A stretch of DNA of 64,000 nucleotides from Anomaloglossus baeobatrachus (GCF_048569485.1 NC_134353.1:709232430-709296429); one strand, 5' to 3'. Counted from the first letter of the stretch, positions 34,310 through 45,980 are shown. Numbers and translations: made by a program. Notes: a model not told the origin generated them from the sequence alone.

Positions 34310-34600
34310 TTAGATAAAATAAATATAATGAAACAGCACCACAAGTTTATGTAGTGGGTGCAAGACCTTCCAGAAAAAAAACCAATTGTCTATAAAGTTA
34401 AAAATGAAGACATTTTAAAACGAAGAAATTATGGCAGCATTCCAATGACAAATATAAGGAAAACGTGGACTATAATTTGCCTTGTAAAATTCACAGCAAC
34501 AAAAGGGCAACAGTGTTTACCTGCCCAGGTCACTGAATCGAATGCACTAATTTTTCTGGAATTTCTGGGGAAAATGTAATTCCTCTTTTTGTGGTCTAGT
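33700..34600. other. J-upstream flank and interspersed repeat pieces
   Basis: Homology to other cassettes stops soon after 33780. A repeat-like piece (about 33820-34010, with 'gacacttcaataaagttaaa') and a TA run at 34275-34305 follow. No gene. Confidence 0.45.
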
Positions 34601-34611
34601 GTTTAAATTAA

Positions 34612-35169
34612 GAAAAAACAAAAAAGCCAGCACTAAATGTGCACTTCAGCACTAAAAATTCCAACTGTACTTATTATAAATTTGAGATTTTTGGCAAAAA
34701 ATTGCAATTTCTTGAGCCACCCCGCCACTCCACGGCAAATCTCATTTGAGGCAGTCCTAACACTAAAATATTTTTATAAAATGTGCCAAACGGCCTCACA
34801 TATGAAATAGTAGAACTGCTCTTAGCAGCACTCACCTGGTCTATTTCAGTCCCGTACCCATGACTGAATCATGGCTGTGGGCGGGACAGTTCCAAGCAAA
34901 TGCTGCATGAAGTAAATAGCCTGTGGACAGGGCCTGATGACTGAATGTGAACAGTCACCAATCGCCAAAATCTAGACAGATGGAATACATCCCAAATCGG
35001 GGTGCATAGCAAGGTGGGGGTCAGCCACCGACCAATTCAATGAAGAAAAAACAAAAAAGCTAGCACTAAATGTACACTACAGCACTAAAAATTCCAACTG
35101 TACTTATTATAAATTTGAGATTTTTGGCAAAAAATTGCAATTTCTTGAGCCACCCCGCCACTCCACTGC
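34612..35169. repeat. unclassified element with about 125-bp direct repeats
   Basis: The block 'aaaaaacaaaaaagccagca' through 'gccaccccgccactccac' occurs at 34612-34735 and again at 35043-35167, offset about 433 bp, with few differences. Sequence between includes 'ggctgtgggcgggacagttc'. It could be a local duplication within a larger dispersed repeat. Family unknown. Confidence 0.6.
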
Positions 35170-35270
35170 AAATATAGTGTTTATATTAGTATAGGGACTT
35201 GCAAGACATGAGGACCCTTGACATTGGGTTGCGAGCATCCGTATCTTGGCCAAAATAACAACTAATACCT

Positions 35271-35312
<42 letters not shown>

Positions 35313-35610
35313 GCCTTGAGACAGGGGTTGTGTGTACCAAAATATAGCCAGATGGGCTAATTACAGTCCACTTTTCCGTTGCATCTTTCATTGGAGCACT
35401 GCCTTACTCTTCATTTTTATATTTATTTAGATGGATATGAAAATATATATATATATATATAGTATATGCAAGGCGATCCGTGGTCACTCATCCGGTCCTT
35501 GGTCTTTGCTCTTCTGTGTAGACAAGCCAATAGCCAAGGACAAGTATTCCTAGAAATGCTTGTTCCTGGTTCATCGGCCTGCCTGATTGGGCCTTAAGTA
35601 CTTAGACCAC

Positions 35611-35677
35611 TGTATATATGTATATATATATATATATATATATTCATATATATATATACACACACACACCTATATGC

Positions 35678-35731
<54 letters not shown>
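35611..35731. repeat. compound TA/CA microsatellite
   Basis: TA runs interrupted by a short (CA)n and 'tatatgcgg'. Confidence 0.9.
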
Positions 35732-35735
<4 letters not shown>

Positions 35736-35818
35736 GATATACCTAATACTGTTGGTGTTTTCTGCTTTCATCCTTTTTTTCTTATTTACAAATAACAAGC
35801 ACAATTTGGTGGATATAT

Positions 35819-35824
35819 TTTATT
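35819..35824 (-). terminator. polyadenylation signal of C3
   Basis: AATAAA on the minus strand about 340 bp past the C3 stop, in a flank conserved with the other cassettes. Confidence 0.75.
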
Positions 35825-36163
35825 TGATAATAGAGCAGAATAACATGACACTTAAGAACTTAAGAGGGGTAACATGTGACTAAGGAAGAGTAATAAAAAT
35901 GAAAATGTCACATGGGTAAGAACAATGAATGTTATTAACTCTAAAATAAACAGTACACCCAATGCTATAAGACGCTCAGGGCATTACTTAATCAGTAAAC
36001 CTGAAGTAAAATTAAGGAACTTTTTTAAACGGCAATTTTTTATATCAGAGAAGATAATTAATGTCTGGACATACACTATGACAATAATGATAGGTGCTTA
36101 AAAATAATTGTTTTGTAGTCTAATAACATCATTAAAGGGGTAAACAGAGTGGGGTGTACACTA

Positions 36164-36483
36164 TTAATGGCATTCAGATCTCTTGAAGGTCTGGATATTC
36201 GCTTTGCCCTGATGAGTGACCTTGCAGCCGTACACCTCATGTTTGTTGGACTCGGAGGTGGACAGGCTGAAGAAGCTGCTCTTCATGTACAGGTCATCAG
36301 CCTGTTTGCTCTCTGCTGAGGTCTGTATTCCATTTGTCCACTTTGTTCCATCCACCGTCCATTCCACGGACACAGTCCTGGGGGTATATGCACTGATAGC
36401 GCAGACCATGGTGGCCTTATCTGTCTTCAACTCTTCCTCAGATGGACCGTAGATAAACACACTGGGCGCCTTCACCTCACCGG
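36164..36483 (-). CDS. IGLC: Ig lambda light-chain constant exon C3
   Basis: Complete 105-residue C domain with the conserved cysteines, Trp41 and terminal SEC-His. Distinguishing residues are S78 (SESNKH, where the others have Y78), A94 and I96. Its J segments lie at 44009-45218, so the J-C intron is about 7.5 kb instead of 1.2-1.8 kb in cassettes 2, 4, 6 and 7. The excess is a full-length LINE in the same transcriptional orientation. Confidence 0.92.
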
Positions 36484-37814
36484 CTGTTGGATACATAAAA
36501 GACAAAGTCATAACCAAAATACAAACCTTATCTCCTACTTTTTAGAAAAAAAATTAAAATAGGAATAGATTTTTGTTATTATTTTCAGGCTTTGGATTAA
36601 GTCTTCCACACTTTTAGTCACTTTTCAAAACTGACAAGTGCTGGGAAAAAGGTGCACATTTTTACACAAAATGTATTTCCAACATTTATTGGCTCAGTGA
36701 TTGCCGAATACAAGACTTTTGTTAATTCCTGCGTCCAGCTCTTTATACATATCTAATAAGTGATTTAATTAAATCAGTAAATACAATGTGATTTTTTTTT
36801 ATATGTATAAAAGGGTATGAGAGGACACCCCTTGACAAACACCTGGAACAGAACATGGTAGATTCCGTGACTTCTGTTATTAAAGTAATTTAAATTGGGA
36901 AGAACATTTCTGGTTATTTTGAACCAATACCCACTATTTATCAATGTTATTTACAATGATAATAATTTCCACTTTTACAGCATAAGAAAGTGAAGAGAAC
37001 TATGTAATTGGATAAACTCTAAAGGTCCATTCACACTGCTATCTTCTTTGTTAAACTTGCAATCTAAACTGGCTGCCAATCCCCCAACACATGAGAAAAT
37101 ACTTGTTCGTTAGGTGAAATGATCTTGTGTGCTACTCAAAAGAGCATCATTCTGCAGTGCATTATTCTATGTAATTAGGACTTTCACTGCCAAGAACAAT
37201 GACATCCTATGCACACTGAAGATCTATTACAGATGATTTAGTGTGTATGTGAAGTGGGGCTGACCGGTGGAAACACACATACTAGTCTAAAAAGAGTGCT
37301 TAAGTAAATAATGACAATGAATGAATGATGAATGATGTTGGACATATTGGAGTGTTCTAAAGTCTGAAAATTAAGTCTTTAAGTGCTAAGAGCAAGAATA
37401 GGTTTGCATCACAATGTTCATTATTTTCAGAATATGTTTTGAAAACTTTGAATCACCAGTTTTGTAAAAAGGTGCCACTTTTTTTTTTTTTTAAATGTAT
37501 TTGCCATTATTGGATACTTTTATGTCAACTTTTTTCTATTACTATCAATATCTCGTTAAACATATCTTTTTTTTTTTTAAATCAGGTTCATTTTTATTTA
37601 ACATCAAAATTATACAACACATAAAATAATTCCCTCCATAGAAATATCACAGAAAGGGAAAAAACCTTTAGTCAATAAGAAAAACCACACAAATAACATA
37701 ATAAACAATGCACCCGCAGTCCACGTCTCATTTCAATATGGGTCTCAAAGTGCATATTATTTCCCAATATATTCTCCATAGTATAGCTTACCCAGCATCA
37801 TTATGACATTATAT

Positions 37815-37935
37815 ATATATACACATATACATACACGCACGCACGCACGCACACACATATACATGCACACACATATACATGCACACACATATACATGCAC
37901 ACACATATACATGCACACACATATACATGCACACA
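37815..37935. repeat. CA/TA microsatellite in LINE 3' UTR
   Basis: TA and GCAC runs followed by four to five copies of 'acacacatatacatgcacac'. It lies between the ORF2 stop and the poly(A) end. Confidence 0.85.
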
Positions 37936-37976
37936 CCTTCCAGCAGTACGCATATCACCCTATTTGAGGAAATTTG

Positions 37977-40900
37977 TTAACCCGTCAGAAGGAGAAGGAC
38001 CTGGTCGCTCGCACTGTCCTGCAGTAACGCCGAGGAGGGAAGGCCTGGGGTATCCAACCATGCCCCCCAGATCTTATAGAACTTTTTCAATGCATTTCTT
38101 TTAAGGTATATTCCTCTCTCCAGTCGAAGTATAGCGTTTACTCTTTCCCTAAAATCCCCGATGACCGGAGGCGCTGGGTCTAACCAGTGGTAGGCCAACA
38201 GTTTCCTAGCCTGGTACAAGAGACGTGTAATACCGACCATTACCGGCGAGCTCAAGTCCACCCCCCCCTCCAGTAGACCCAGGATACATATAATAGGTCT
38301 TGGCTGTAGACGGATATTGAAAACTTGTCTAACCAAATCTAGTACTGCCCTCCAGTAATCTTCAATGTTCCCACAGGACCACATCATATGCATCAGATTC
38401 GCACCCTCCTGTCCGCACCTAGGACACAGATCATCCATCCTAACTCCCATCTTATGCAGTAGACTAGGTGTCCTATATACTCTATGTAACAGGAATAGCT
38501 GCGACAGTCGTTGGCCTTCAGATACAGCAAGGCTTGGAGTCTGAGACAGGACCTCACCCCACTGTTCCTCTGTCATAGGGCCTAGGTCCCTCTCCCACTT
38601 CTCTCTAGCCTGCAAAGGGAATTTGTCGAGGTGTCTAGATAACATCGCTGTATACAACCTAGAAATAATACCATAGGAGCGGTCAGATGTCAACAATTCA
38701 GTAAGAGTGTGATTCCGCTCTATCCTAATGTCCATACGACGTGTCTGTGTCTCATAGGCATGACGGAGCTGCAGGTATTGGTAAAAGGAACTGTGCGGTA
38801 TCCCAAACTCAGCTTGAAGCTGGTCAAATCTTTTAAGTATATTATTCTGAAGAATCTGAGACACCTGATGCACCCCCCTGCTCACCCACATTCTCCAACC
38901 CGGGAGTCTCTGCAGCTCCGCCAGTCCATGATTATGCCATAAGGGCCAGTACTCAGTCATTCCTGATATTCCCAGCAACTGCTTCCCTCTATCCCACACC
39001 TTGTACATCAATGATAATGTTGGATATAATGTTCCTCCTCTGGGTGAGAATCCTGCATCCAAAAAAGCCACTGGGTGTCCCCATTCTGCAAGGCCCCTCA
39101 CCAATTTGCCCCCAGCGTCATATGCCTCATCCTTTCCCCACCCCCTGAAGTGCTGCATCTGTGCCGCAACATAATAAACCCACGGGTTGGGGACTGCCAG
39201 ACCCCCATCCTCCTTCCCTCTCTGCAGGGTCTCAAGGCGGATTCTAGCCTGCTGCTTTTGCCACAAGAGTTCCCGAAACAAAGTGTTGATTTTACGGAAA
39301 AATTTCCAGTGGATCCATATTGGGGCGTTGTGGAGAAGATACAGAAGTTTGGGCATCAGTACCATTTTTAGTAGATTAGCACGGCCAATAAGGGACAGTG
39401 GGAGTCGACACCAGGCATCTATCTTGTTCCTAAACTGAGCCAGCACTGGTTCCAGATTTTGAGAGTAGTAATCACGCGGTCGGGCACTAACCACAATCCC
39501 CAGGTATTTAAATTTATCCACCGTCGGAATTGGCAGCCCCAGAGTACTAAAATTAGATGGGAGTGGATCTATAGGGAGCAGGGCCGATTTCTTCCAGTTT
39601 ATTAGGAGTCCCGAGCGCCTACCAAATTCTATAATAATATTTATTGCTGGGCCCACCGATGTCCCCACCTCCCTGAGATACAGCAACAAATCGTCCGCAT
39701 AGAGGGAAACCTTATTCTCCAGACCGCCTATCTCAACCCCCTTTACGCCAGCGGATGCACGAAGCATAGCCGCCAATGGCTCAATTGCCGCTGCAAATAG
39801 TAATGGAGAGAGAGGACAGCCCTGTCTCGTGCCCCTGGCCAAATTAAAAGACGAGGAGGTACAACGATTAACTCGAATCCTGGCCCGCGGAGAGGCATAT
39901 AACAATTTGACCCAGCCAATAAATCTGGAGCCAAGACCCAATTTCTCCAAAACTACCCATAGGAAATTCCATTCAATACTGTCAAAGGCTTTGGCTGCAT
40001 CTAATGACAGGACTGCCCTCTCCTTGTTTCTCCCCTCAGAACTTAGCTGTATCCCCAGGAATAAACGTCGCAAATTAATGGAAGTAGATTTATTGGGGAT
40101 GAATCCAGTCTGATCCTCGTGGATCACTGACGTGATCACCCGGGACAATCTGTTAGCTAGAATTTTAGCGATTAATTTAATATCTAATGTAAGCAGCGAG
40201 ATTGGGCGATAGGAGTCAGGCGCGGTCGGATCTTTCCCGGGTTTTAAAATCAGAACAATAATAGCCTCCCTCATGGATGCAGGGAGGGATCCCTTCTCCT
40301 CAGCATCTCTGAACACATCCAAGAGTCTTGGCAGCAGCAGATGGGTATATAATTTGTAGAATTCCCCCGGGAGTCCGTCCGCACCTGGGGCCTTTTCATT
40401 TTGGATTTGACCGAGCGCCTCCTCCAGCTCCTCCAGGTCTATATCTCTATTCAGGGATTCTCTCTCACTATCTGACAGACTGGGGAGAGTGATCTCCTCC
40501 ACAAAGTCCCGCAGTTCCTCATCCCCATAATGCGATTTAGAGGAGTATAATTGGGTGTAATACTGTTGCATGACCTCCACAATCCTCCCGCTGTCCCTCA
40601 CCTCCTCTCCAGTGTCAAGTTTCAATTTGGTGATATAGGTCAATCCCTCCTGCGCCCTAGCAATTGTAGCCAAGAGATGTCCCACACTCTCCCCCTCCGT
40701 AAAGTACCGCTGCTTAAGGAAAAAGCGTTTGTTAGTGGCCAAGGAAGTCATATGGTCTCTCAGAGCTCTCTGCGCCCTCTCTAAGTCCCGCTTGGCATCA
40801 TCTGTAGGGTTAGATATAAGAAGTCGTTCTGCATCACCTAAAGTGTCCGTCAGATACTTAGTGCGCTCTCTTGTTTTCGCCTTTCGGGTGCAAATTTCCC

Positions 40901-41792
40901 TAATATATGTCCCACGAACATACGCCTTCATTGCGTCCCACACTATATGTTTAGATGCCGTACCGTCATTTGTCACAAAATATTCCCGTATAGTGTCAGT
41001 CAGAGTGCCCCCTATCAGTTGTATCCAAAAAGGGTTGAGCCGCCAAGGTATCCCCGCCAGCCGGTCTGGGTCCCCAAGCCTTAGACGGACCTGTAGTGGG
41101 GAGTGGTCAGACACCCCCCTGGCCAGGTACGTGACTGAAGCTACACAAGGCAGCAGCTGAGCATTTCCAATGGCCAGGTCAATCCGGGACAGTGAATGAT
41201 GAGAACTAGAATAGCATGAATACTGCCGGACCTGCGGGTTCCTAATACGCCAAATATCTACATATCCCACCTCCTCCATCAGTCTGGCAAGGGATGTAGC
41301 TGCCGCCCCCACTGAGATATTCCCTGTATGTAACTTATCCCAATACGGGTGCAAGTAATTATTATAGTCTCCTACTAATAGGGTGGGGACCTCAGGGAGG
41401 GAAGCAACAAAATTGAGGATACGTTTCAATGGTTCCCCTGTGTATGGCGGCGGAATATAAATTGCAACTAGAACACAGCGCACATTATGAAGGACACAGT
41501 AAAGACATACAAATCTACCCTCCTGATCCACAGAAGCTTTAAGACACTCAAACGGCACTGTCCTGTGTACCAGGACACTCACCCCCCTGGAATGTGTGGT
41601 ATATACAGAGTGATACTCATGGGCTATCCATTTTTTGTGGAGCAAGTGGAGCCGCTCCTTCACCAAGTGCGTTTCTGATAAGAATATTATGTCTGGCTTA
41701 AGCTGCTGTAGAAACAGAAAAACTGCACATCTTTTAGTGGCTTCACCCAATCCTCGCACATTCCAGGCCACTATATTAACCTCCTTCGCCAT
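37977..41792 (-). CDS. LINE ORF2: endonuclease-reverse transcriptase
   Basis: 1271 residues from the ATG at 41792; the frame is open 44 codons further up, but MAKEVNIVAWNVRG fits the usual ORF2 start just before the endonuclease. The APE-type endonuclease spans about residues 1-240, with N11, E40 (SETH), D142/N144 (GDYN), D205 and S228-D229-H230. The reverse transcriptase spans about 500-780, with D598 (LDAAKAFD), RQGCPLSP and YADD at 698-701. Near the C terminus CPRC...H....C suggests a zinc knuckle. It nicks target DNA and copies the element RNA at the nick. It lies 341 bp after ORF1. No catalytic residue appears lost. Confidence 0.95.
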   Translation of the reverse strand: MAKEVNIVAWNVRGLGEATKRCAVFLFLQQLKPDIIFLSETHLVKERLHLLHKKWIAHEYHSVYTTHSRGVSVLVHRTVPFECLKASVDQEGRFVCLYCVLHNVRCVLVAIYIPPPYTGEPLKRILNFVASLPEVPTLLVGDYNNYLHPYWDKLHTGNISVGAAATSLARLMEEVGYVDIWRIRNPQVRQYSCYSSSHHSLSRIDLAIGNAQLLPCVASVTYLARGVSDHSPLQVRLRLGDPDRLAGIPWRLNPFWIQLIGGTLTDTIREYFVTNDGTASKHIVWDAMKAYVRGTYIREICTRKAKTRERTKYLTDTLGDAERLLISNPTDDAKRDLERAQRALRDHMTSLATNKRFFLKQRYFTEGESVGHLLATIARAQEGLTYITKLKLDTGEEVRDSGRIVEVMQQYYTQLYSSKSHYGDEELRDFVEEITLPSLSDSERESLNRDIDLEELEEALGQIQNEKAPGADGLPGEFYKLYTHLLLPRLLDVFRDAEEKGSLPASMREAIIVLILKPGKDPTAPDSYRPISLLTLDIKLIAKILANRLSRVITSVIHEDQTGFIPNKSTSINLRRLFLGIQLSSEGRNKERAVLSLDAAKAFDSIEWNFLWVVLEKLGLGSRFIGWVKLLYASPRARIRVNRCTSSSFNLARGTRQGCPLSPLLFAAAIEPLAAMLRASAGVKGVEIGGLENKVSLYADDLLLYLREVGTSVGPAINIIIEFGRRSGLLINWKKSALLPIDPLPSNFSTLGLPIPTVDKFKYLGIVVSARPRDYYSQNLEPVLAQFRNKIDAWCRLPLSLIGRANLLKMVLMPKLLYLLHNAPIWIHWKFFRKINTLFRELLWQKQQARIRLETLQRGKEDGGLAVPNPWVYYVAAQMQHFRGWGKDEAYDAGGKLVRGLAEWGHPVAFLDAGFSPRGGTLYPTLSLMYKVWDRGKQLLGISGMTEYWPLWHNHGLAELQRLPGWRMWVSRGVHQVSQILQNNILKRFDQLQAEFGIPHSSFYQYLQLRHAYETQTRRMDIRIERNHTLTELLTSDRSYGIISRLYTAMLSRHLDKFPLQAREKWERDLGPMTEEQWGEVLSQTPSLAVSEGQRLSQLFLLHRVYRTPSLLHKMGVRMDDLCPRCGQEGANLMHMMWSCGNIEDYWRAVLDLVRQVFNIRLQPRPIICILGLLEGGVDLSSPVMVGITRLLYQARKLLAYHWLDPAPPVIGDFRERVNAILRLERGIYLKRNALKKFYKIWGAWLDTPGLPSSALLQDSASDQVLLLLTG

Positions 41793-42133
41793 AAGGGTGA
41801 GTGCACATATGTAACAGCAGGGGGCAGCAAGCGGGGACCTCTGGACCCATCTGCAGCAGTTCCCATAGATGAGCATAGACCAAACAGGTGCATAAAACAA
41901 AAAGGTCAAACAACATAAAAACATACACAGTAAACCAGGACATTCCTCTCAAACAGAGGGAAGTGGGGCTAAACATAACCCTAAGAGCACATAACGGTTT
42001 AAGTTCCTGAACAGTCATCAACTGCATAGTAACCTATCTGGGTGGCTCCTGCCGACCGTCCATAAGTGTTCCAGCTGGGAAACATAGCACGTTCACCTCA
42101 GCAAGTCCAACAGCAAGGAATCCGCAATAATCC

Positions 42134-43192
42134 TCAGCGGTGATTTCTGCGCAGTCCTTTTTCATTGGTATCGAGCCATGCGGCTGCATCCTTTGGAGTG
42201 TCAAAAAACTTTGTCCCACCATCCACCACCACTCGCAGCCTGGTAGGGTATAGCATTGAGTAAGAGATCTGCAGCTGCCTCAGGCGTTTTTTGACATCAA
42301 TAAATTGCGCTCTCCTCTGCTGGATTTCAGTGGAAAAATCCGGGTACAGTGAGACCTTATGGCCGTCAATAGCCAGATCCTTAATCTCCCGGGCTCTGCG
42401 GAGCGCAGTGTCCCTGTCCCTGAAGTGCAGTAGCTTGAGGAGGATAGGACGAGGGGGTGCCCCTGGTGGTGGGGGTCTAGTGGGGACCCTATGTGCCCGC
42501 TCAATAGTGAAGAAAGGAGAAAACAGATCCATACCCAAAGTCTTGGGGAGCCACATTTCAAAAAAAGCTACTGGATTATTGCCTTCTGCCTTTTCTGGGA
42601 CCCCGACCAGTCGGAGATTGCTTCTGCGGGATCTGTTTTCTAGATCGTCCACCTTAGCCCTAAGCAATGAGATATTGTGGATTGCTCTGCCAAGGTCCCG
42701 AGTCAGAGGGGGAAGCTTATCCTCTGTGGCACTGACCCGGTCTTCCAGGGCCCCCACCCGTACATTGACCCCCTGCAACTCATGCCTGATAGATGAAATG
42801 TCCATTTTAATTCCTCCCATCTGTATGTTCAAAGTGGCTAGCATATTGTTGCAGGTATTTACTGCTGCAAGCACATCACTGAGGGTGGGCTCTGCTCTCC
42901 CAGGATCTGTGTTTTCATCTGCAGCTCTAAGGTTGTCCCCCTTCTCCACATTACTGGCAGCAGCCAACATACTCACAGCTCCCTGCTGCTCTTCCTCCTC
43001 CATCAGTTCTTGTCCTGGGATCTCCTCCACGCTGAGGTCACACTGCTTAACAGCTCCAGGTATCTCAGGCTGATCTCGTGCAAACTTGCTGAGGCGAGCT
43101 ATTGCATCAGACGCCCTGCCCCCACATGAAGCTCCAGCGTCCATGAGTGTGGCCTGTGTCCCGCGCTTCTTATCAGCCCGAGTTCTGGTCAT
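42134..43192 (-). CDS. LINE ORF1: RNA-binding protein
   Basis: 352 residues. The acidic N-terminal region is followed by a predicted coiled coil (about 103-190, heptad-like, including LEDRVSATEDKL). An RRM-like and C-terminal region typical of L1 ORF1p (Transposase_22) begins at about 190 with SNLRLVGVPEKAEG, and IERAHRVP lies downstream. In L1 elements this protein forms trimers, coats the element RNA and acts as a chaperone in the ribonucleoprotein with ORF2. Uninterrupted. Confidence 0.93.
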   Translation of the reverse strand: MTRTRADKKRGTQATLMDAGASCGGRASDAIARLSKFARDQPEIPGAVKQCDLSVEEIPGQELMEEEEQQGAVSMLAAASNVEKGDNLRAADENTDPGRAEPTLSDVLAAVNTCNNMLATLNIQMGGIKMDISSIRHELQGVNVRVGALEDRVSATEDKLPPLTRDLGRAIHNISLLRAKVDDLENRSRRSNLRLVGVPEKAEGNNPVAFFEMWLPKTLGMDLFSPFFTIERAHRVPTRPPPPGAPPRPILLKLLHFRDRDTALRRAREIKDLAIDGHKVSLYPDFSTEIQQRRAQFIDVKKRLRQLQISYSMLYPTRLRVVVDGGTKFFDTPKDAAAWLDTNEKGLRRNHR

Positions 43193-44008
43193 ATCACTCA
43201 GGTCTTTGAAGCCCCCTCAGTCTAGGAGAGGTCACCACTCCAGGAAAGCAGTAAAACAAACTTTAACCCCAGCTGGACAGGATTATACAGGAGTTTTTTG
43301 CAGGAGCTGTCTCTACACAGGTCTTCCTCACATGCTGCTCAGGCCACGCCCCCTCGTTAAACATATCTAATAATTGATCCAAACTAAGTAATTAATTAGA
43401 GGACGACTTTCTATGCCGTTTCTATGCATGGATAGTGTGTACATTATGAGACAACACCAGGAAAACTATGATATTAACTTCAACTTCCAAAGTGTTGGAG
43501 AAGGAATACATCTATGAATTCTATAAAACCTATGTGTCCATTTATGATTATCTGACCATTTTGCAGTCTAAATCAGAAGCTGATTGGTGGTTGTTGATGG
43601 TAGTGTATTCCGCTATGTTGGCCCATGTAAATAGACCTTATTTCTACCTCTAGTGACGAAAGGGCTTTAAGTAGAGATAAAATACCTACAAGATACATAC
43701 AAGATTAATGATTTAATATTTTAGATATATACAGTAATATGAGATATATATGAAAGGACATTATGTGAAATCTCTGCTTGTATGTGCATTTTTCACTTTT
43801 TTTTTTCTAAAATTACATTGTAGCATTTGTACTTTTTACCAAGTTATCAGCAAAGATTATTCTTTTTAAACTATAGACTATATGCGGAGATATTTAACAT
43901 CTGGGTAAATTTAAAATTTGAGTAATTAAGTATAAGTAGAGAAATATATGGAAATCAAAATGATAAAGAGGAGAAAAGTTATCTTGAGTGACTAGAAATG
44001 GGACTTAC

Positions 44009-44046
44009 TTAGAACGATAAGTTGGCTTCCATCTCCGAACATCCAC
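44009..44046 (-). CDS. IGLJ: Ig lambda J segment, cassette 3, proximal
   Basis: Encodes WMFGDGSQLIVL, 38 nt. Heptamer CATTGTG at 44047-44053, 12-bp spacer, nonamer AGTTTTTGT at 44066-44074, donor CTAA|GTAAGT. Confidence 0.92.
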
Positions 44047-44210
44047 CACAATGTTTTAGAGATGTACAAAAACTTGTAGAAACTATACAAAAGCTACAAT
44101 ACTGTTGTGTTGAAGTCTATTATAAATATTGTGCTTTTGGTTTTTAACAACCTATTACATCATAGCCAAGATGATACAAAACAACCAAAACAGCATGCTA
44201 ATTGACATAT

Positions 44211-44215
<5 letters not shown>

Positions 44216-44271
<56 letters not shown>

Positions 44272-44293
44272 CATATATCTATTTATACACTGT

Positions 44294-44327
<34 letters not shown>
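44216..44327. repeat. (TA)n microsatellites between J segments
   Basis: Two TA runs split by 'catatatctatttatacactg'. Counterparts lie at 48812-48890 and 49465-49500 in cassette 4. Confidence 0.9.
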
Positions 44328-44331
<4 letters not shown>

Positions 44332-44450
44332 AAACCCTGATAAACTTAAAATGTGAGTAATGTAAAGATAAAAAAATAGAGAAATACATATAGAAAATAA
44401 GATAATAAAGAGGGATAAGTCATTTTGAATGAATGAGTTATGGGACTTAC

Positions 44451-44488
44451 TTAGAACGATAAGTTGACTCCCGTCTCCAAACATCCAC
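44451..44488 (-). CDS. IGLJ: Ig lambda J segment, cassette 3, middle
   Basis: Encodes WMFGDGSQLIVL. Heptamer CATTGTG at 44489-44495, 12-bp spacer, nonamer AGTTTTTGT at 44508-44516, donor CTAA|GTAAGT. Same protein as the proximal J at 44009 but with different codons. Confidence 0.92.
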
Positions 44489-44850
44489 CACAATGTTTTA
44501 GAGGTGTACAAAAACTAGCACAAAGTAGTATAGAAGCTAAAATATTGTTGTAGCTGGATACATCATGGATACTTGAATTTTAGTTGTTTTTTTTTTTTAA
44601 GACACTATTACACCTCATAATAGGCGCATGCATTCCACTTGGAACAGTATAACACAGATTATTATTAAATAATAACGTAAATGTAGTTTTTATCCAAAAA
44701 ACATTATGGATCCAAAAAGAGATATTAGCATTTCTTTTACTTCATTTTTTAGATGGAACTTTTGCCTTTAGCTTAAAAATATGGAATAAAGATTCCTAGA
44801 AAAACTGTTTGAATCCAGCCAAAAATACTCAAAACTATCACTTGTGTTTC

Positions 44851-44910
<60 letters not shown>

Positions 44911-45180
44911 AAGAATAGCTACCAAAAGTGAAGGCTATTGCTGTTTTTGTTCGTTATGCTGTATTTATAAGTAATCATGTCTACCAATATTTTGTAGATT
45001 AATTGTGTCCAAACTCATCAACATGGACAGGGAATTAAACTTTGACAATCATATTACGCTAAATGTCACCCAACTAAAAACAAATGTTTGTCTTAGTTTT
45101 TCTTAATTTGTTTTTCTATTGTCACTAATAAGATAAGGTTAAAATACAATTAGATTTATGGGGTAAATGGTGGCACTTAC

Positions 45181-45218
45181 CGAGGACGATGAGTTGTGTT
45201 CCCTCTCCAAATAAAGCT
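45181..45218 (-). CDS. IGLJ: Ig lambda J segment, cassette 3, distal
   Basis: Encodes ALFGEGTQLIVL. Perfect heptamer CACTGTG at 45219-45225, 12-bp spacer, nonamer TGTTATTGT at 45238-45246, donor CTCG|GTAAGTG. Confidence 0.92.
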
Positions 45219-45980
45219 CACAGTGCTTGAGAGCAATACAATAACATTCAATCATGGGGTTTATGCTGTAGATAATTTCTGACTTATGTATCTTTGTAAT
45301 ATAAAATGTCCATATCCAGATTACCGGAAATCCATTGTATGTTTCCATATGGGTATACGGAGTCTTTTTCAGGCAGATTCTGCCCAGAATCCACTTAAAA
45401 GAACATCCAAAAAGTGCCCCATAAAATGAACATAGGGCACAGGCAATGTAAATAAAAAAACAATGCTGTTTATATCTTTCATTTTATGTCACTTTATCTT
45501 CCATATGTCACACTGTTAATGCTATTCCAGGCTGAAAATGTATAAATGATGCCGTGTACACATCAGTGAATTCCATGATATTACATTGGGAGCCCTTGTT
45601 TAGGACTTTCAATAATTAGTGGACAACTCATTAATCAATAAGTGGACAATAGCTACAGAGTCGTCTACTCCAGAGGGCCAGGATTGTTTATGTGACTTAT
45701 TGATTTCAGTTTGAACTGTAGCATATTCCTATGGATTTAATATTAAATTGTAACTATAATATGAGATACAATTAATTGTAGTGGGATGGCCTATCTCAGG
45801 TATTTGTTCCAAAAGATATTTTCTTTTCATTTTCCTACACAGTGGTTCAATGAACAGGAAACAAGCATTTCTAGGAATTCTTGCTCCTGATTATCGGGAA
45901 TCTCTAAGCAGGAGGTCAAACACCGGATGAGCGTCAACCACTTGGCTTGTATGTAGCAGCTAAGAGTCTCAGAAATGTTC

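Larger units (their letters stand above)
37567..43355 (-). mobile_element. full-length L1-like LINE with two open reading frames
   Basis: Non-LTR retrotransposon on the minus strand, flanked by a 12-bp target duplication GTTAAACATATC (37555-37566 and 43356-43367). The unfilled site is present in cassette 4 near 47951 (tctttaaacatatctaataa). The 3' end has AATAAA and an oligo-A tail, read as T at 37567-37579. Both reading frames are uninterrupted, which points to a young insertion. A 5' leader of about 160 bp starts GAGGGGGCGTGGCC. L1/Tx1-type by its ORF1 layout and APE-type endonuclease; the exact clade needs a tree. Confidence 0.93.

Noticed and set aside
37840-37930. CRISPR-like regular repeats 'acacacatatacatgcacac'
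   Set aside because: Units are contiguous microsatellite repeats in a LINE 3' UTR of a vertebrate, without distinct spacers.
42291-43073. 260-codon plus-strand frame
   Set aside because: Antisense shadow of the LINE ORF1 on the minus strand.
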